Both the position numbers and the translations under genes were made by a program. A DNA stretch of 58,415 nucleotides from Microbacterium sp. MYb54 (GTDB taxonomy: Bacteria; Actinomycetota; Actinomycetes; Actinomycetales; Microbacteriaceae): the NCBI RefSeq assembly GCF_002979515.1, contig NZ_PCPA01000021.1:1-58415 (forward strand). The letters run 5' to 3'. Shown here piece by piece: positions 1 to 7,227 of the stretch. The notes under the pieces are model-generated. The model saw only the letters and a program-made list of their open reading frames with translations, had not been told where the DNA came from and did no database searches. How positions within the stretch are numbered: position 1 is the stretch's first letter; each line of letters begins with the position of its first letter.

Positions 1-222
1 TGCGGTCTGACCGCGCCGTTCCTCTCCTTCCGGTCGCAGTTGCTGCCGCCTTTTTCCCACAGGGGCGGCGCTCTGGCGGCGTACAGGGGACGGATGACAC
101 AATGGATCCCGGCGTGCCCGAGTCGCATCTTCCCCGACGCCCGCTCTGAACGAGCGAAAGGTCGAAGGACCGCCGGGCCCCTGGACAGCGTCCGCCGCGC
201 CCGTCCTATGAGGAGAGCACCC

Positions 223-1101
223 ATGTCGACGACTGAAGCCGCCGTCTCCACCGCACCCGTCCGCACCGCGCATCACCGCCACTACCTGATGTGCAAGCCG
301 GAGCACTTCACGGTCAACTACTCCATCAACCCGTGGATGGAGCCGACCAAGCCCACCGACACCGCGAACGCGGTCGCGCAGTGGCAGAAGCTCTACGACC
401 TCTACATCGAACTGGGCCACGAGGTCGAGCTCATCGAGCCGCTCGCCGGCTACCCCGACATGGTCTACACGGCCAACGGCGGATTCCTCATCGACGGCCG
501 TGCCTACGTGCCCGAGTTCCGCTTCGTGCAGCGCCAGGGCGAGTCTCCTGCCTTCGCCGACTGGTTCCGCGCCGCCGGCTACGACACCGTGATGCCGAAG
601 GAGGTCAACGAGGGCGAGGGTGACTTCCTGCTCGTCGGCGACGTGATCCTCGCGGGCACCGGCTTCCGCTCCACGGGCGACAGCCACCGCGAGGTGGGCG
701 AGATCTTCGGCCGTGAGGTCGTGTCGCTGAACCTGGTCGACCCGCGTTTCTACCACCTCGACACCGCCATCGCCGTGCTCGACCCGGTGCAGGGCACGGA
801 GAACGGCGGCCCGGAGCGCGCGAACATCGCGTACCTCCCCGGTGCCTTCGACGACGCCAGCCGCGCGGTGCTCGAGGAGCGCTTCCCCGACGCGATCCTG
901 GTCTCGGACGAAGACGGTTCGGTGTTCGGCCTGAACTCGGCGAGCGACGGCTACAACGTGGTCATCTCGCCGCGCGCCAAGGGCTTCGAGAAGCAGCTGC
1001 GCGAGCGCGGCTACAACCCGATCATGATCGACCTCTCCGAGCTGCTGCTCGGCGGCGGCGGCATCAAGTGCTGCACGCTCGAGCTGCGGGGTGCCGAGTG
1101 A
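223..1101 (+). CDS. ddaH: Guanidino-group hydrolase of the DDAH / arginine dihydrolase family
   Basis: A 292-residue protein of the guanidine-modifying (amidinotransferase-fold) superfamily. These enzymes attack the guanidinium carbon of arginine or methylarginines with a cysteine. Visible catalytic elements are Asn85 in the motif MVYTANGG, His178 in FYHLDTA, and a C-terminal Gly-rich loop GGGGIKCC with Cys283/Cys284. I chose ATG 223 because AGGAG lies just upstream and the family fold starts soon after; an in-frame extension to position 40 has no family similarity. The stop overlaps the start of the ornithine aminotransferase gene by 4 nt (GTGA), so the two are translationally coupled. Such proteins are usually named dimethylargininase (products citrulline and dimethylamine). 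The coupling to an ornithine-consuming enzyme and the TAN motif also fit an arginine dihydrolase that yields ornithine. Family is certain; substrate is not. Confidence 0.9.
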   Translation: MSTTEAAVSTAPVRTAHHRHYLMCKPEHFTVNYSINPWMEPTKPTDTANAVAQWQKLYDLYIELGHEVELIEPLAGYPDMVYTANGGFLIDGRAYVPEFRFVQRQGESPAFADWFRAAGYDTVMPKEVNEGEGDFLLVGDVILAGTGFRSTGDSHREVGEIFGREVVSLNLVDPRFYHLDTAIAVLDPVQGTENGGPERANIAYLPGAFDDASRAVLEERFPDAILVSDEDGSVFGLNSASDGYNVVISPRAKGFEKQLRERGYNPIMIDLSELLLGGGGIKCCTLELRGAE

Positions 1102-2318
1102 CCGCGGTCGACGCCACCGCGGGCGCGGAGGCCGTGACGGAGGCGGGCGCCGAGCCCCACGTCGCCCACAACTATCACCCGCTGCCGGTGAACATCGCCC
1201 GTGGTGAGGGTGCGTGGGTCACGGATGTCGAGGGCAAGCGCTACCTCGACCTGCTCGCGGCGTACTCGGCCGTGAACTTCGGGCACCGGCATCCGGCACT
1301 CGTGGCCGCCGTCACCGAGCAGCTCGGCCGGGTCACGCTCGTCAGCCGCGCGTTCCAGAGCGACCGCCTCGAGCCGTTCGCCGCAGCGCTCGCAGAGCTC
1401 GCGGGCAAAGATCTCGTGCTCCCGATGAACACCGGGGCCGAGGCTGTCGAGACCGGCATCAAGGTCGCCCGCGCGTGGGGGTACCGGGTCAAGGGGGTCG
1501 CTCCGGGCAAGGCGCGCATCATCGTCGCGGCCGGCAACTTCCACGGGCGCACGACCACGATCGTCAGCTTCAGCGACGACGAGCAGGCGCGTGACGACTT
1601 CGGGCCCTACACGCCCGGCTTCGACGTGGTTCCCTACGGCGACGCGGATGCCATCGCGGCCGCCATCACCGACGACACGGCAGCCGTGCTGGTCGAGCCG
1701 ATCCAGGGCGAGGCCGGGGTCGTGATCCCGCCGGAGGGCTACCTCCGCCGCATCCGCGAGATCTGCGACGAGAAGAACGTGCTGTTCATCGCCGACGAGA
1801 TCCAGGCAGGGCTCGGCCGTGTCGGCGAGACCTTCGCGTGCGACCGCGAGGGTGTCGTGCCCGACCTGTACCTGCTCGGCAAGGCGCTCGGCGGCGGCAT
1901 CCTTCCGGTCTCGGCCGTGGTCGGCAACACCGACGTGCTGGGCGTCATCCGTCCCGGCGAGCACGGCTCGACCTTCGGCGGCAACCCGCTCGCCGCTGCC
2001 GTGGGGCTGCGCGTGGTCGAGATGCTGCAGTCCGGCGAGTTCCAGGAGCGGGCGCGGGCGCTCGGCGCACACCTGGAGAAGGCTCTGCAGCCGCTGATCG
2101 GCAACGGCGTCACGGCCGTTCGCATCGCCGGTCTCTGGGCCGGTGTCGACATCGACCCCGCGAAGGGCACCGGGCGTCAGATCGCCGAGAAGCTCCTCGA
2201 GCGCGGGGTCCTGGTGAAGGACACGCACGGTCAGACCGTGCGCATCGCACCGCCGCTCGTGATCCGCGCGACCGAGCTCGACTGGGCGGTGGAGCAGCTC
2301 AAACTCGTGCTCGCCTGA
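1098..2318 (+). CDS. rocD: Ornithine--oxo-acid transaminase
   Basis: A 406-residue class III PLP aminotransferase that moves the delta-amino group of ornithine to 2-oxoglutarate, giving glutamate semialdehyde and glutamate. Features in order: substrate and cofactor segment GAEAVETGIKVAR near residue 113; FHGRT near 148; PLP aspartate D233 in IADEIQAGLGR; Schiff-base lysine K262 in LLGKALGGG; then the GSTFGGNPLA phosphate-binding segment. Length is normal for the family. The start is GTG 1098 inside the stop of the upstream guanidino hydrolase. Together the two genes would take the arginine side chain to glutamate semialdehyde for use as nitrogen and carbon source. A strong hairpin follows at 2331-2366, so this is probably a two-gene operon. 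Confidence 0.95.
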   Translation: MTAVDATAGAEAVTEAGAEPHVAHNYHPLPVNIARGEGAWVTDVEGKRYLDLLAAYSAVNFGHRHPALVAAVTEQLGRVTLVSRAFQSDRLEPFAAALAELAGKDLVLPMNTGAEAVETGIKVARAWGYRVKGVAPGKARIIVAAGNFHGRTTTIVSFSDDEQARDDFGPYTPGFDVVPYGDADAIAAAITDDTAAVLVEPIQGEAGVVIPPEGYLRRIREICDEKNVLFIADEIQAGLGRVGETFACDREGVVPDLYLLGKALGGGILPVSAVVGNTDVLGVIRPGEHGSTFGGNPLAAAVGLRVVEMLQSGEFQERARALGAHLEKALQPLIGNGVTAVRIAGLWAGVDIDPAKGTGRQIAEKLLERGVLVKDTHGQTVRIAPPLVIRATELDWAVEQLKLVLA

Positions 2319-2330
2319 CCTGCCTCGTCG

Positions 2331-2366
2331 AAGAACCCCCTTGCGATCGTCTGCAAGGGGGTTCTT
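2331..2366 (+). terminator. Strong hairpin terminator after rocD
   Basis: A perfect 14-bp stem (AAGAACCCCCTTGC paired with GCAAGGGGGTTCTT) with an 8-nt loop begins 12 bases after the rocD stop. There is no long T-run, which is common in high-GC actinobacteria. Confidence 0.85.
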
Positions 2367-2394
2367 CGCGTTCAGGAGAGCGGGCCGATGCGGC

Positions 2395-2459
2395 GGGCAA
2401 CGCCATCGCAGGGGAGGGCCGTGGCCTGGGGGAGCCGACGGCTGGCGGTGGCGTTGCCC
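2395..2459. repeat. Spaced 11-bp inverted repeat
   Basis: GGGCAACGCCA at 2395-2405 and its exact complement TGGCGTTGCCC at 2449-2459 flank a GC-rich spacer. It lies just beyond the stop of the minus-strand small gene at 2470, so it may help end that transcript. Confidence 0.4.
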
Positions 2460-2469
2460 TCGCAGACGC

Positions 2470-2757
2470 TCAGGCCGGCGGGGAATCCGGGTCGAGCGTC
2501 TTCAGAGTGTCTTCTTCTGCTTCGTTGTCGGCGTCGAGCTGATCCTCGGTGCCCTCGTCGCCGCCCAGAGGTGCGCGGTGACCCTGACCTGCGTCGCCCT
2601 GGATGGCACCGCCGGTCGACTCGCCACGTGAGCTGTCGCCCTGGATCGCGCCACCGGTGCCGTCGCCCTGCCCGGTGTCTTCGTCAGGCACCCGGCGCGC
2701 GCCCTCAGCCGGATCCTGCGGGTGCGGGTGGGGGGTGCGTTCCGTGTTCTCGTCCAT
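2470..2757 (-). CDS. Small acidic conserved hypothetical protein
   Basis: A 95-residue, very hydrophilic protein rich in Asp, Glu, Gly, Pro and Gln. It starts MDENTERTPHPHPQDPAEGA and ends LDPDSPPA. The central part contains an internal repeat, GGAIQGD occurring twice about 16 residues apart. There is no signal peptide, membrane segment or recognisable catalytic motif, so it is likely intrinsically disordered. I chose ATG 2757 because the upstream in-frame extension is Arg-rich and looks non-coding. It sits alone on the minus strand, convergent to rocD and just downstream of the MFS gene. I recall similar short proteins ending in DPDSPPA from other Microbacteriaceae, but I cannot assign a function. 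Confidence 0.6.
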   Translation of the reverse strand: MDENTERTPHPHPQDPAEGARRVPDEDTGQGDGTGGAIQGDSSRGESTGGAIQGDAGQGHRAPLGGDEGTEDQLDADNEAEEDTLKTLDPDSPPA

Positions 2758-2820
2758 GCTTCGACGGTACGGTCGCCACCGGCACCTCGTGGAGGGCGTT
2801 GACAAACGCCGCGAGGAGGG

Positions 2821-4164
2821 TCAGCCTTCGAGGTCGCGCTTCTTGGCGCTCCGGATCGGGGTGGTGACGGCCGCCTCGTCGCTGAACTCGATCGGGTCGA
2901 CCTCGACGACGCGGAGCGGACGGGTCTCGTCGAGCGTGAGGAGGAATCGACGGTTCTCGGCGCGCCGGAGGCGTCCCGAGGTCGCCACCCAGATGACGCC
3001 GATCGCGCACGCGACGAATCCGGCGGTGCCGCCGAGCATGATCGCGGCTCGCGGCCCGAACGTGTCGGCAACCCACCCGGCGATGGGGGCGCCGACCGGG
3101 GTCGAGCCCATGATCACGGCCATGTAGAGGGCGAGCACGCGTCCGCGCAGCGCCGGTTCGGTCGTGATCTGCACGTAGCCGTTGGCCGTGGTGAGCAGGG
3201 TCACGATCATGAAGCCGGTGAAGGTCAGGGTGACGGCGTACGAGGCGTAGGTCGGCATCGCGGACGAGATGAACGCGGCGATCCCGAATCCGCCGGCGGC
3301 GAGGATCACGACCCGCACCCGTGCCCGATCGCGTCGTGCGGCGAGCAGGGCGCCGATGAGCGAGCCGATCGCGAGGACCGAGCTGAGCACCCCGTAGCCG
3401 TCTGCTCCCGCTCCGAACTCGAGCGCCATGGTCGAGGCGAAGATCGGGAAGTTCATGCCGAAGGCGCCGATCAGGAATACGGTGACGAACACCACGCGCA
3501 GGTCGCTGCGTCCCCACACGTAGCGGAATCCGGCAGCGAGCCCGCCGCGGCTGCGGTTCTTCAGGCGAGGGGCGAGCAGGCTGCGGCGCAGCATCATCAG
3601 CGCGAGGAGCATCGCCAGGAAGGTCGCGGCGTTGACGATGAACACCCAGCCGGAGCCGATCGCCACGATCAGGAGGCCTCCGACCGCCGGCCCCACCATG
3701 CGGGCGAGGTTGAACGACGCGGAGTTGAGTGCGACCGCGTTGGAGGTGTCACCTGTGGAGACCATGTCGGAGACGAACGCCTGCCTGGCGGGGGCATCGA
3801 ACGCGTTCACGACGCCGAAGCCCAGGGCGAAGCAGAACATCATCGGCAGCGTCATCACACCATTGAGCAGGAGCACGCCGACCGCGATCGCGAGGGCCAG
3901 CAGCGCCGACTGGGTCGCGAACAGGATGTGCCGGCGGTCGAAGCGGTCGGCCACCCACCCGGTCAGGCTGACGAGCACGAGCGGCGGCCCGAACTGCAGG
4001 GCCATGGTGACACCCATCGCCGTCGCATCGTTGTCGGTGAGCTCTGTGAGCACCACCCAGTCCTGGGCGGTCGCCTGCATCCACCCGCCGACGTTGGAGA
4101 CCAGGGCGCCGGCGAACCAGATGCGGTAGTTGATGTTCGCGAAGGAGCGGAACATGGCGCTCAT
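2821..4164 (-). CDS. MFS transporter, EntS/TetV-like exporter family
   Basis: A 447-residue integral membrane protein with about 12 hydrophobic segments. It has an MFS loop motif GWVADRFDRRHILF near residue 69 and the N-terminal motif FANINYRIWFAGALVSNVGGWMQ typical of the enterobactin-exporter-like MFS_3 group. The C-terminal 40 residues form a hydrophilic cytoplasmic tail. Its ATG (4164) overlaps the stop of the upstream marR-type gene by 4 nt, so both are read from the promoter at 4605-4621. A MarR-type regulator cotranscribed with an exporter is a classic ligand-induced efflux arrangement. Substrate cannot be read from the sequence. Confidence 0.9.
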   Translation of the reverse strand: MSAMFRSFANINYRIWFAGALVSNVGGWMQATAQDWVVLTELTDNDATAMGVTMALQFGPPLVLVSLTGWVADRFDRRHILFATQSALLALAIAVGVLLLNGVMTLPMMFCFALGFGVVNAFDAPARQAFVSDMVSTGDTSNAVALNSASFNLARMVGPAVGGLLIVAIGSGWVFIVNAATFLAMLLALMMLRRSLLAPRLKNRSRGGLAAGFRYVWGRSDLRVVFVTVFLIGAFGMNFPIFASTMALEFGAGADGYGVLSSVLAIGSLIGALLAARRDRARVRVVILAAGGFGIAAFISSAMPTYASYAVTLTFTGFMIVTLLTTANGYVQITTEPALRGRVLALYMAVIMGSTPVGAPIAGWVADTFGPRAAIMLGGTAGFVACAIGVIWVATSGRLRRAENRRFLLTLDETRPLRVVEVDPIEFSDEAAVTTPIRSAKKRDLEG

Positions 4165-4601
4165 CGCTCAACCACCCGCCTCATCAGGGCGCTGGCCTCT
4201 CGCAGCGTGGTGAGCTCGGCCTCGGTGTAGTCGACCTCGCGCAGCATGTCGGCCAGCAGCTCGTCGCGGCGGCGGATGGTCTCGACGACGATCTCGGCGC
4301 CGGCCTCGGTGATGGCGACCTGCACGCGGCGGCGGTCGTCCTCGTCGGTGGCACGCACGACGAAGCCCTGTTCCTCGAGACCGTTGATGGTGTTGGTCAT
4401 CGACGGTGCAGCCACCCGCTCGCGCTCGGCGAGGGTCGAGATCGTGCGGCGTCCGTTCATGCGCAGGTCGGCGAGCACCGCCAGCTGCGCATCGCTCATC
4501 GTGTCGGCGGCACGTGCGCAACGCAGGCGACGGGCCAGCCGGAAAGTGGCCATGCGAAGGTCTGTGGCGGTGAGGTGGAGTGATTCATCAGACGCAGACA
4601 T
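4161..4601 (-). CDS. MarR family transcriptional regulator
   Basis: A 146-residue winged-helix regulator. The HTH covers roughly residues 38-85 (AVLADLRMNGRRTISTLAERE followed by APSMTNTINGLEEQGFV), and the wing is ATDEDDRRRVQVAITEAG near residues 86-103, the DxRR signature of MarR proteins. Flanking helices would form the dimer interface. It overlaps the start of the MFS exporter by 4 nt. The start codon is only a few bases from an inverted repeat that should be its own operator. It probably represses itself and the exporter, released by a small hydrophobic ligand. Confidence 0.9.
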   Translation of the reverse strand: MSASDESLHLTATDLRMATFRLARRLRCARAADTMSDAQLAVLADLRMNGRRTISTLAERERVAAPSMTNTINGLEEQGFVVRATDEDDRRRVQVAITEAGAEIVVETIRRRDELLADMLREVDYTEAELTTLREASALMRRVVER

Positions 4602-4604
4602 TAC

Positions 4605-4621
4605 TTAGTTAGTCTATCTAA
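4605..4621 (-). promoter_or_regulatory. MarR operator overlapping the marR-MFS promoter
   Basis: Inverted repeat with arms TTAGTTAG and CTATCTAA around one base, one mismatch. On the minus strand TAGACT (4616-4611) inside it is a good -10 hexamer nine bases before the marR ATG, so repressor binding would cover the -10. The stretch is strikingly AT-rich for this genome. Confidence 0.6.
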
Positions 4622-4648
4622 TTTTTCGGATGCCGTCTCAGCAGCGGG

Positions 4649-4654
4649 CACAAT
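4649..4654 (+). promoter_or_regulatory. -10-like hexamer for leaderless cutC
   Basis: CACAAT ends exactly 6 nt before the GTG start of cutC, the spacing expected if transcription begins at the start codon. The GGAGGG between them is too close to act as a ribosome binding site. Confidence 0.4.
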
Positions 4655-4660
4655 GGAGGG

Positions 4661-5398
4661 GTGACCCGAACGCTCGCCCTGGAAATCGCCGTGCAGGACC
4701 CCGCAGGAGTGCGCATCGCCAAGGAGGTCGGCGCCGCGCGCGTCGAGCTCGCGACGGCCCTCGCTCTCGGCGGACTCACCCCGTCGCCCGCGACGCTCGA
4801 GCTCGCGGTCGAGGCTGCCGGAGCGGATGGCCCGGAGGTGCACGTGCTGATCAGGCCGCGCGCGGGTGGCTTCCACTACGACGAGGATGAGCTCGCGGTC
4901 GCCGAACTCGATGTGCGCCGCGCGATCGCCGCCGGTGCATCCGGTGTGGTGATCGGTGCGCTCGACGCCGACGGGCGCCTCGACCTGTTCGCCATGGCGC
5001 GTCTGCGCGATGCCGCAGGGGGCGCGCCCGCGACGCTGCACCGCGCGATCGATGTCACCGCCGACCCCGTCGCGACGCTGCAGAGCGCCCGCGAGCTGGG
5101 CCTTGCCCGCGTACTCACCTCGGGTGGAGCCTCCGCCGCGATCGACGGCGTCGACACCCTGCGTGCGCTCGTCGCCGCAGCCGAGGGCGAGATCGAGATC
5201 ATGGCCGGCAGCGGGGTCGATGTCGCCAGTGCTCCGGTGCTCGCAGCGGCCGGCGTCGATGCGATCCACTTCTCCGCCAAGCGTGCCGTGGCAGAGGACG
5301 GCGGCGTGCGCATGGGCTCTGCCTCCGACGGCGTCGGCGGGTACGAGGTCACTGACCGCGACATCGCCTTCGCGATCCGGGATGCCCTCGCGCGCTAG
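4661..5398 (+). CDS. cutC: CutC family protein (copper homeostasis / TIM-barrel)
   Basis: A 245-residue protein matching the CutC fold. Motifs are RVELATALALGGLTPS near residue 27, VHVLIRPRAGGFHYDEDE near 66, TLHRAID near 126, VLTSGGA near 149, and IMAGSGV near 180 followed by IHFSAKR. Length is normal. CutC was named for copper tolerance in E. coli; its biochemical activity remains unsettled, so the copper role is family knowledge rather than evidence here. No copper genes are nearby. It appears monocistronic and possibly leaderless, starting at GTG 4661. Confidence 0.9.
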   Translation: MTRTLALEIAVQDPAGVRIAKEVGAARVELATALALGGLTPSPATLELAVEAAGADGPEVHVLIRPRAGGFHYDEDELAVAELDVRRAIAAGASGVVIGALDADGRLDLFAMARLRDAAGGAPATLHRAIDVTADPVATLQSARELGLARVLTSGGASAAIDGVDTLRALVAAAEGEIEIMAGSGVDVASAPVLAAAGVDAIHFSAKRAVAEDGGVRMGSASDGVGGYEVTDRDIAFAIRDALAR

Positions 5399-5418
5399 CC
5401 GCCTGCGACGCGCGTGGG

Positions 5419-5424
5419 TAGGCT
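5419..5424 (+). promoter_or_regulatory. -10-like hexamer for leaderless alpha/beta hydrolase gene
   Basis: TAGGCT ends 6 nt before GTG 5431. This supports the GTG rather than the adjacent ATG 5434 as start. No -35 is evident. Confidence 0.4.
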
Positions 5425-5430
5425 CGCACC

Positions 5431-6285
5431 GTGATGGATACCCGTGAGTTCACCGATGCCTATGGCGTCGACATCGTCTACGACGTCCATTCCGCCGAGG
5501 GGTCGCCCCGCGGCGTGGTGCAGCTGCTGCACGGTGTCGGCGAGCATGCCGGGAGGTACGGCGCGCTGATCGCGGCACTCACCGCTGCCGGCTTCCACGT
5601 CTATGCCGACGACCACCGCGGGCACGGGCGCACCGGCATCCGTCAGCACGGCGGGCCCGAGAAGCTCGGCCGACTGGGCAAGGGCGGGCTGCGCGCGGCC
5701 GAAGAGGCCGTCTGGCAGCTGACCGAGATCATCCGCGACGAGAACCCCGATCTGCCGCTCGTGCTGCTCGGTCATTCCTGGGGTTCGTTCCTGGCGCAGA
5801 TGCTCGTCAACGGCCACCCTGACGCATGGGATGCGGTCATCCTCTCCGGCTCTGCGCTTCGGATGCCCGGCTCGCTCAACGCCGCACCTCTGAACGCGCG
5901 CTGGGCAGGTGAGGGGGCGACCGGGCTCGAATGGCTCAGCCGAGACCCGGCCGTCTGGACCGCGTTCGACGAAGACCCGCTGACCACCGATGAGCCGCTG
6001 CTCAAGCTGTTCGGGCCGATCGAGGCCGCGAAGCTCTACGGCCGCCCGGCCAAGGATCTGGGGCATGACATCCCGATGCTGCTGTTGGTCGGTCGGGACG
6101 ACCCGGTGGGCGGACCCCGCAGCGTGCACAAGCTCGCCGACGAATACCGCAGCCGTTCCGGACTCACCGACGTCACGACGCTGGTCTACCCGGATGCGCG
6201 CCACGAGATCTTCGCGGAACTTCAGCAGGACGAGGTGCGCGCCGACGTGCTGGCGTGGCTCGACAAGCACATCCCCGCGCGCTGA
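5431..6285 (+). CDS. Alpha/beta hydrolase, monoacylglycerol-lipase-like
   Basis: A 284-residue cytoplasmic serine hydrolase of the Hydrolase_4 (S33-like lysophospholipase/monoacylglycerol lipase) group. The oxyanion-hole region is QLLHGVGEHAGRY near residue 31, and ADDHRGHGRTG follows near 59. The nucleophile elbow is GHSWG near 113, the acid is in GRDDPVGG near 216, and the catalytic histidine is in DARHEIF near 256. All three triad positions are present, so it should be active on an ester, most likely a short lipid or monoglyceride. The exact substrate is unknown. It has no signal peptide and stands alone 33 bp after cutC, with a -10-like TAGGCT just upstream. Confidence 0.9.
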   Translation: MMDTREFTDAYGVDIVYDVHSAEGSPRGVVQLLHGVGEHAGRYGALIAALTAAGFHVYADDHRGHGRTGIRQHGGPEKLGRLGKGGLRAAEEAVWQLTEIIRDENPDLPLVLLGHSWGSFLAQMLVNGHPDAWDAVILSGSALRMPGSLNAAPLNARWAGEGATGLEWLSRDPAVWTAFDEDPLTTDEPLLKLFGPIEAAKLYGRPAKDLGHDIPMLLLVGRDDPVGGPRSVHKLADEYRSRSGLTDVTTLVYPDARHEIFAELQQDEVRADVLAWLDKHIPAR

Positions 6286-6452
6286 GGATCCTTCCCCGAC
6301 GCCGCTGGTGTGACGCGGCGTTACGCGCGGTGAAGGCGTGTGACGCGACCGCCTCGCCGGCCGCGGAGCCACCGTAGATTCGGGGCAATATTCCGCGCAT
6401 GAGCGAGGAGTGCTCCGCGGTGCGGTGCCCTCGCAAGGGAGGATCCGCTCCG

Positions 6453-7190
6453 ATGAGCTTCGTGAAGGACTGGCAGGACTGGCACGCGTCACGCGAGCGC
6501 TATGCGGGGTCGGAGTACGGTCCGTCGGCGCTGGAGTCGACGAACTGGCTCATCACCGAGGCAGCGGCGGTCGACGGCATCCCCGGGCTCTGGGCGCTGA
6601 CCGGCGACGGCGGCATCCGCGGCAGTGAGCTCGGTCAGGCAGGCTCCACCGTCACGCTGCGCGGTGCGGAGAGCATCCGTCTCGGACGTCGTGAGGTGCG
6701 CGTGTTCGAACGTCACGGCACACTCGCGCTGCGCGTGCTGAATCCGGCCCGCCCGCAACGGGAGTGGTTCACGGCGATCGACGCGTATTCCCCCGATGAA
6801 CGCTGGCGACTGCCGGCGATCTTCGAGGAGACGCCGGATGAGCAGATCGTGATCACGTCGGTCGACGGCGATGCGCGAGAGACCGCCGTCGCCGGGCGGC
6901 TGCGGTTCGAGCTGGCCGGGGCGCCGCAGACGCTCACCGTGACCAGGAACGGTCAGGGGGCACTGAGCGCGGTGTTCGCCGACGGCACGAACGGGCTCGA
7001 GACCTATCGCTTCCGGTTCCTGCCGGTCGACGAGCCGGCTGATGACGGCACGGCCGTGATCGACTTCAACCGCGCGTACCTGCCGCCGTGCGCGTTCTCC
7101 GATCAGTTCGTCTGCCCGCTCCCACCCGTCGGCAATCGGTACTCGACGCCGATCCGCGCCGGGGAGCGCGTGGTGGTGCTCGGAGGCTGA
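6453..7190 (+). CDS. DUF1684 domain-containing protein
   Basis: A 245-residue protein of the DUF1684 family (uncharacterised, beta-rich). The family shows as an N-terminal WxDWHASRE segment near residue 9, a RxWFTAIDAYSPDERW stretch near 108, and the C-terminal block ending in FNRAYLPPCAFSDQFVCPLPPVGN, which is strongly conserved in the family. I chose ATG 6453 because AGGGAGGA lies about 10 nt upstream; a longer reading from 6399 adds 18 residues without family support. It has no signal peptide or membrane segment. Nothing in its neighbours suggests a specific role. Confidence 0.85.
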   Translation: MSFVKDWQDWHASRERYAGSEYGPSALESTNWLITEAAAVDGIPGLWALTGDGGIRGSELGQAGSTVTLRGAESIRLGRREVRVFERHGTLALRVLNPARPQREWFTAIDAYSPDERWRLPAIFEETPDEQIVITSVDGDARETAVAGRLRFELAGAPQTLTVTRNGQGALSAVFADGTNGLETYRFRFLPVDEPADDGTAVIDFNRAYLPPCAFSDQFVCPLPPVGNRYSTPIRAGERVVVLGG

Positions 7191-7215
7191 CCGCCGGAAC
7201 GAGGGCTGCGCGCCT

Positions 7216-7221
7216 TAAGCT
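7216..7221 (+). promoter_or_regulatory. -10-like hexamer for leaderless lipoate ligase gene
   Basis: TAAGCT ends 6 nt before GTG 7228, the same spacing as for cutC, the alpha/beta hydrolase, the aldehyde dehydrogenase and galT. Confidence 0.4.
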
Positions 7222-7227
7222 GGAACC

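Noticed and set aside
40..222. N-terminal extension of the guanidino hydrolase
   Set aside because: The extra 61 residues are Arg/Pro-rich with no family similarity, while ATG 223 has an AGGAG site.
1011..2228. Long minus-strand reading frame opposite rocD
   Set aside because: It is the complement of a certain gene, is Arg/Asp/His-biased, and shows no domain or ribosome site; high GC content makes such frames common.
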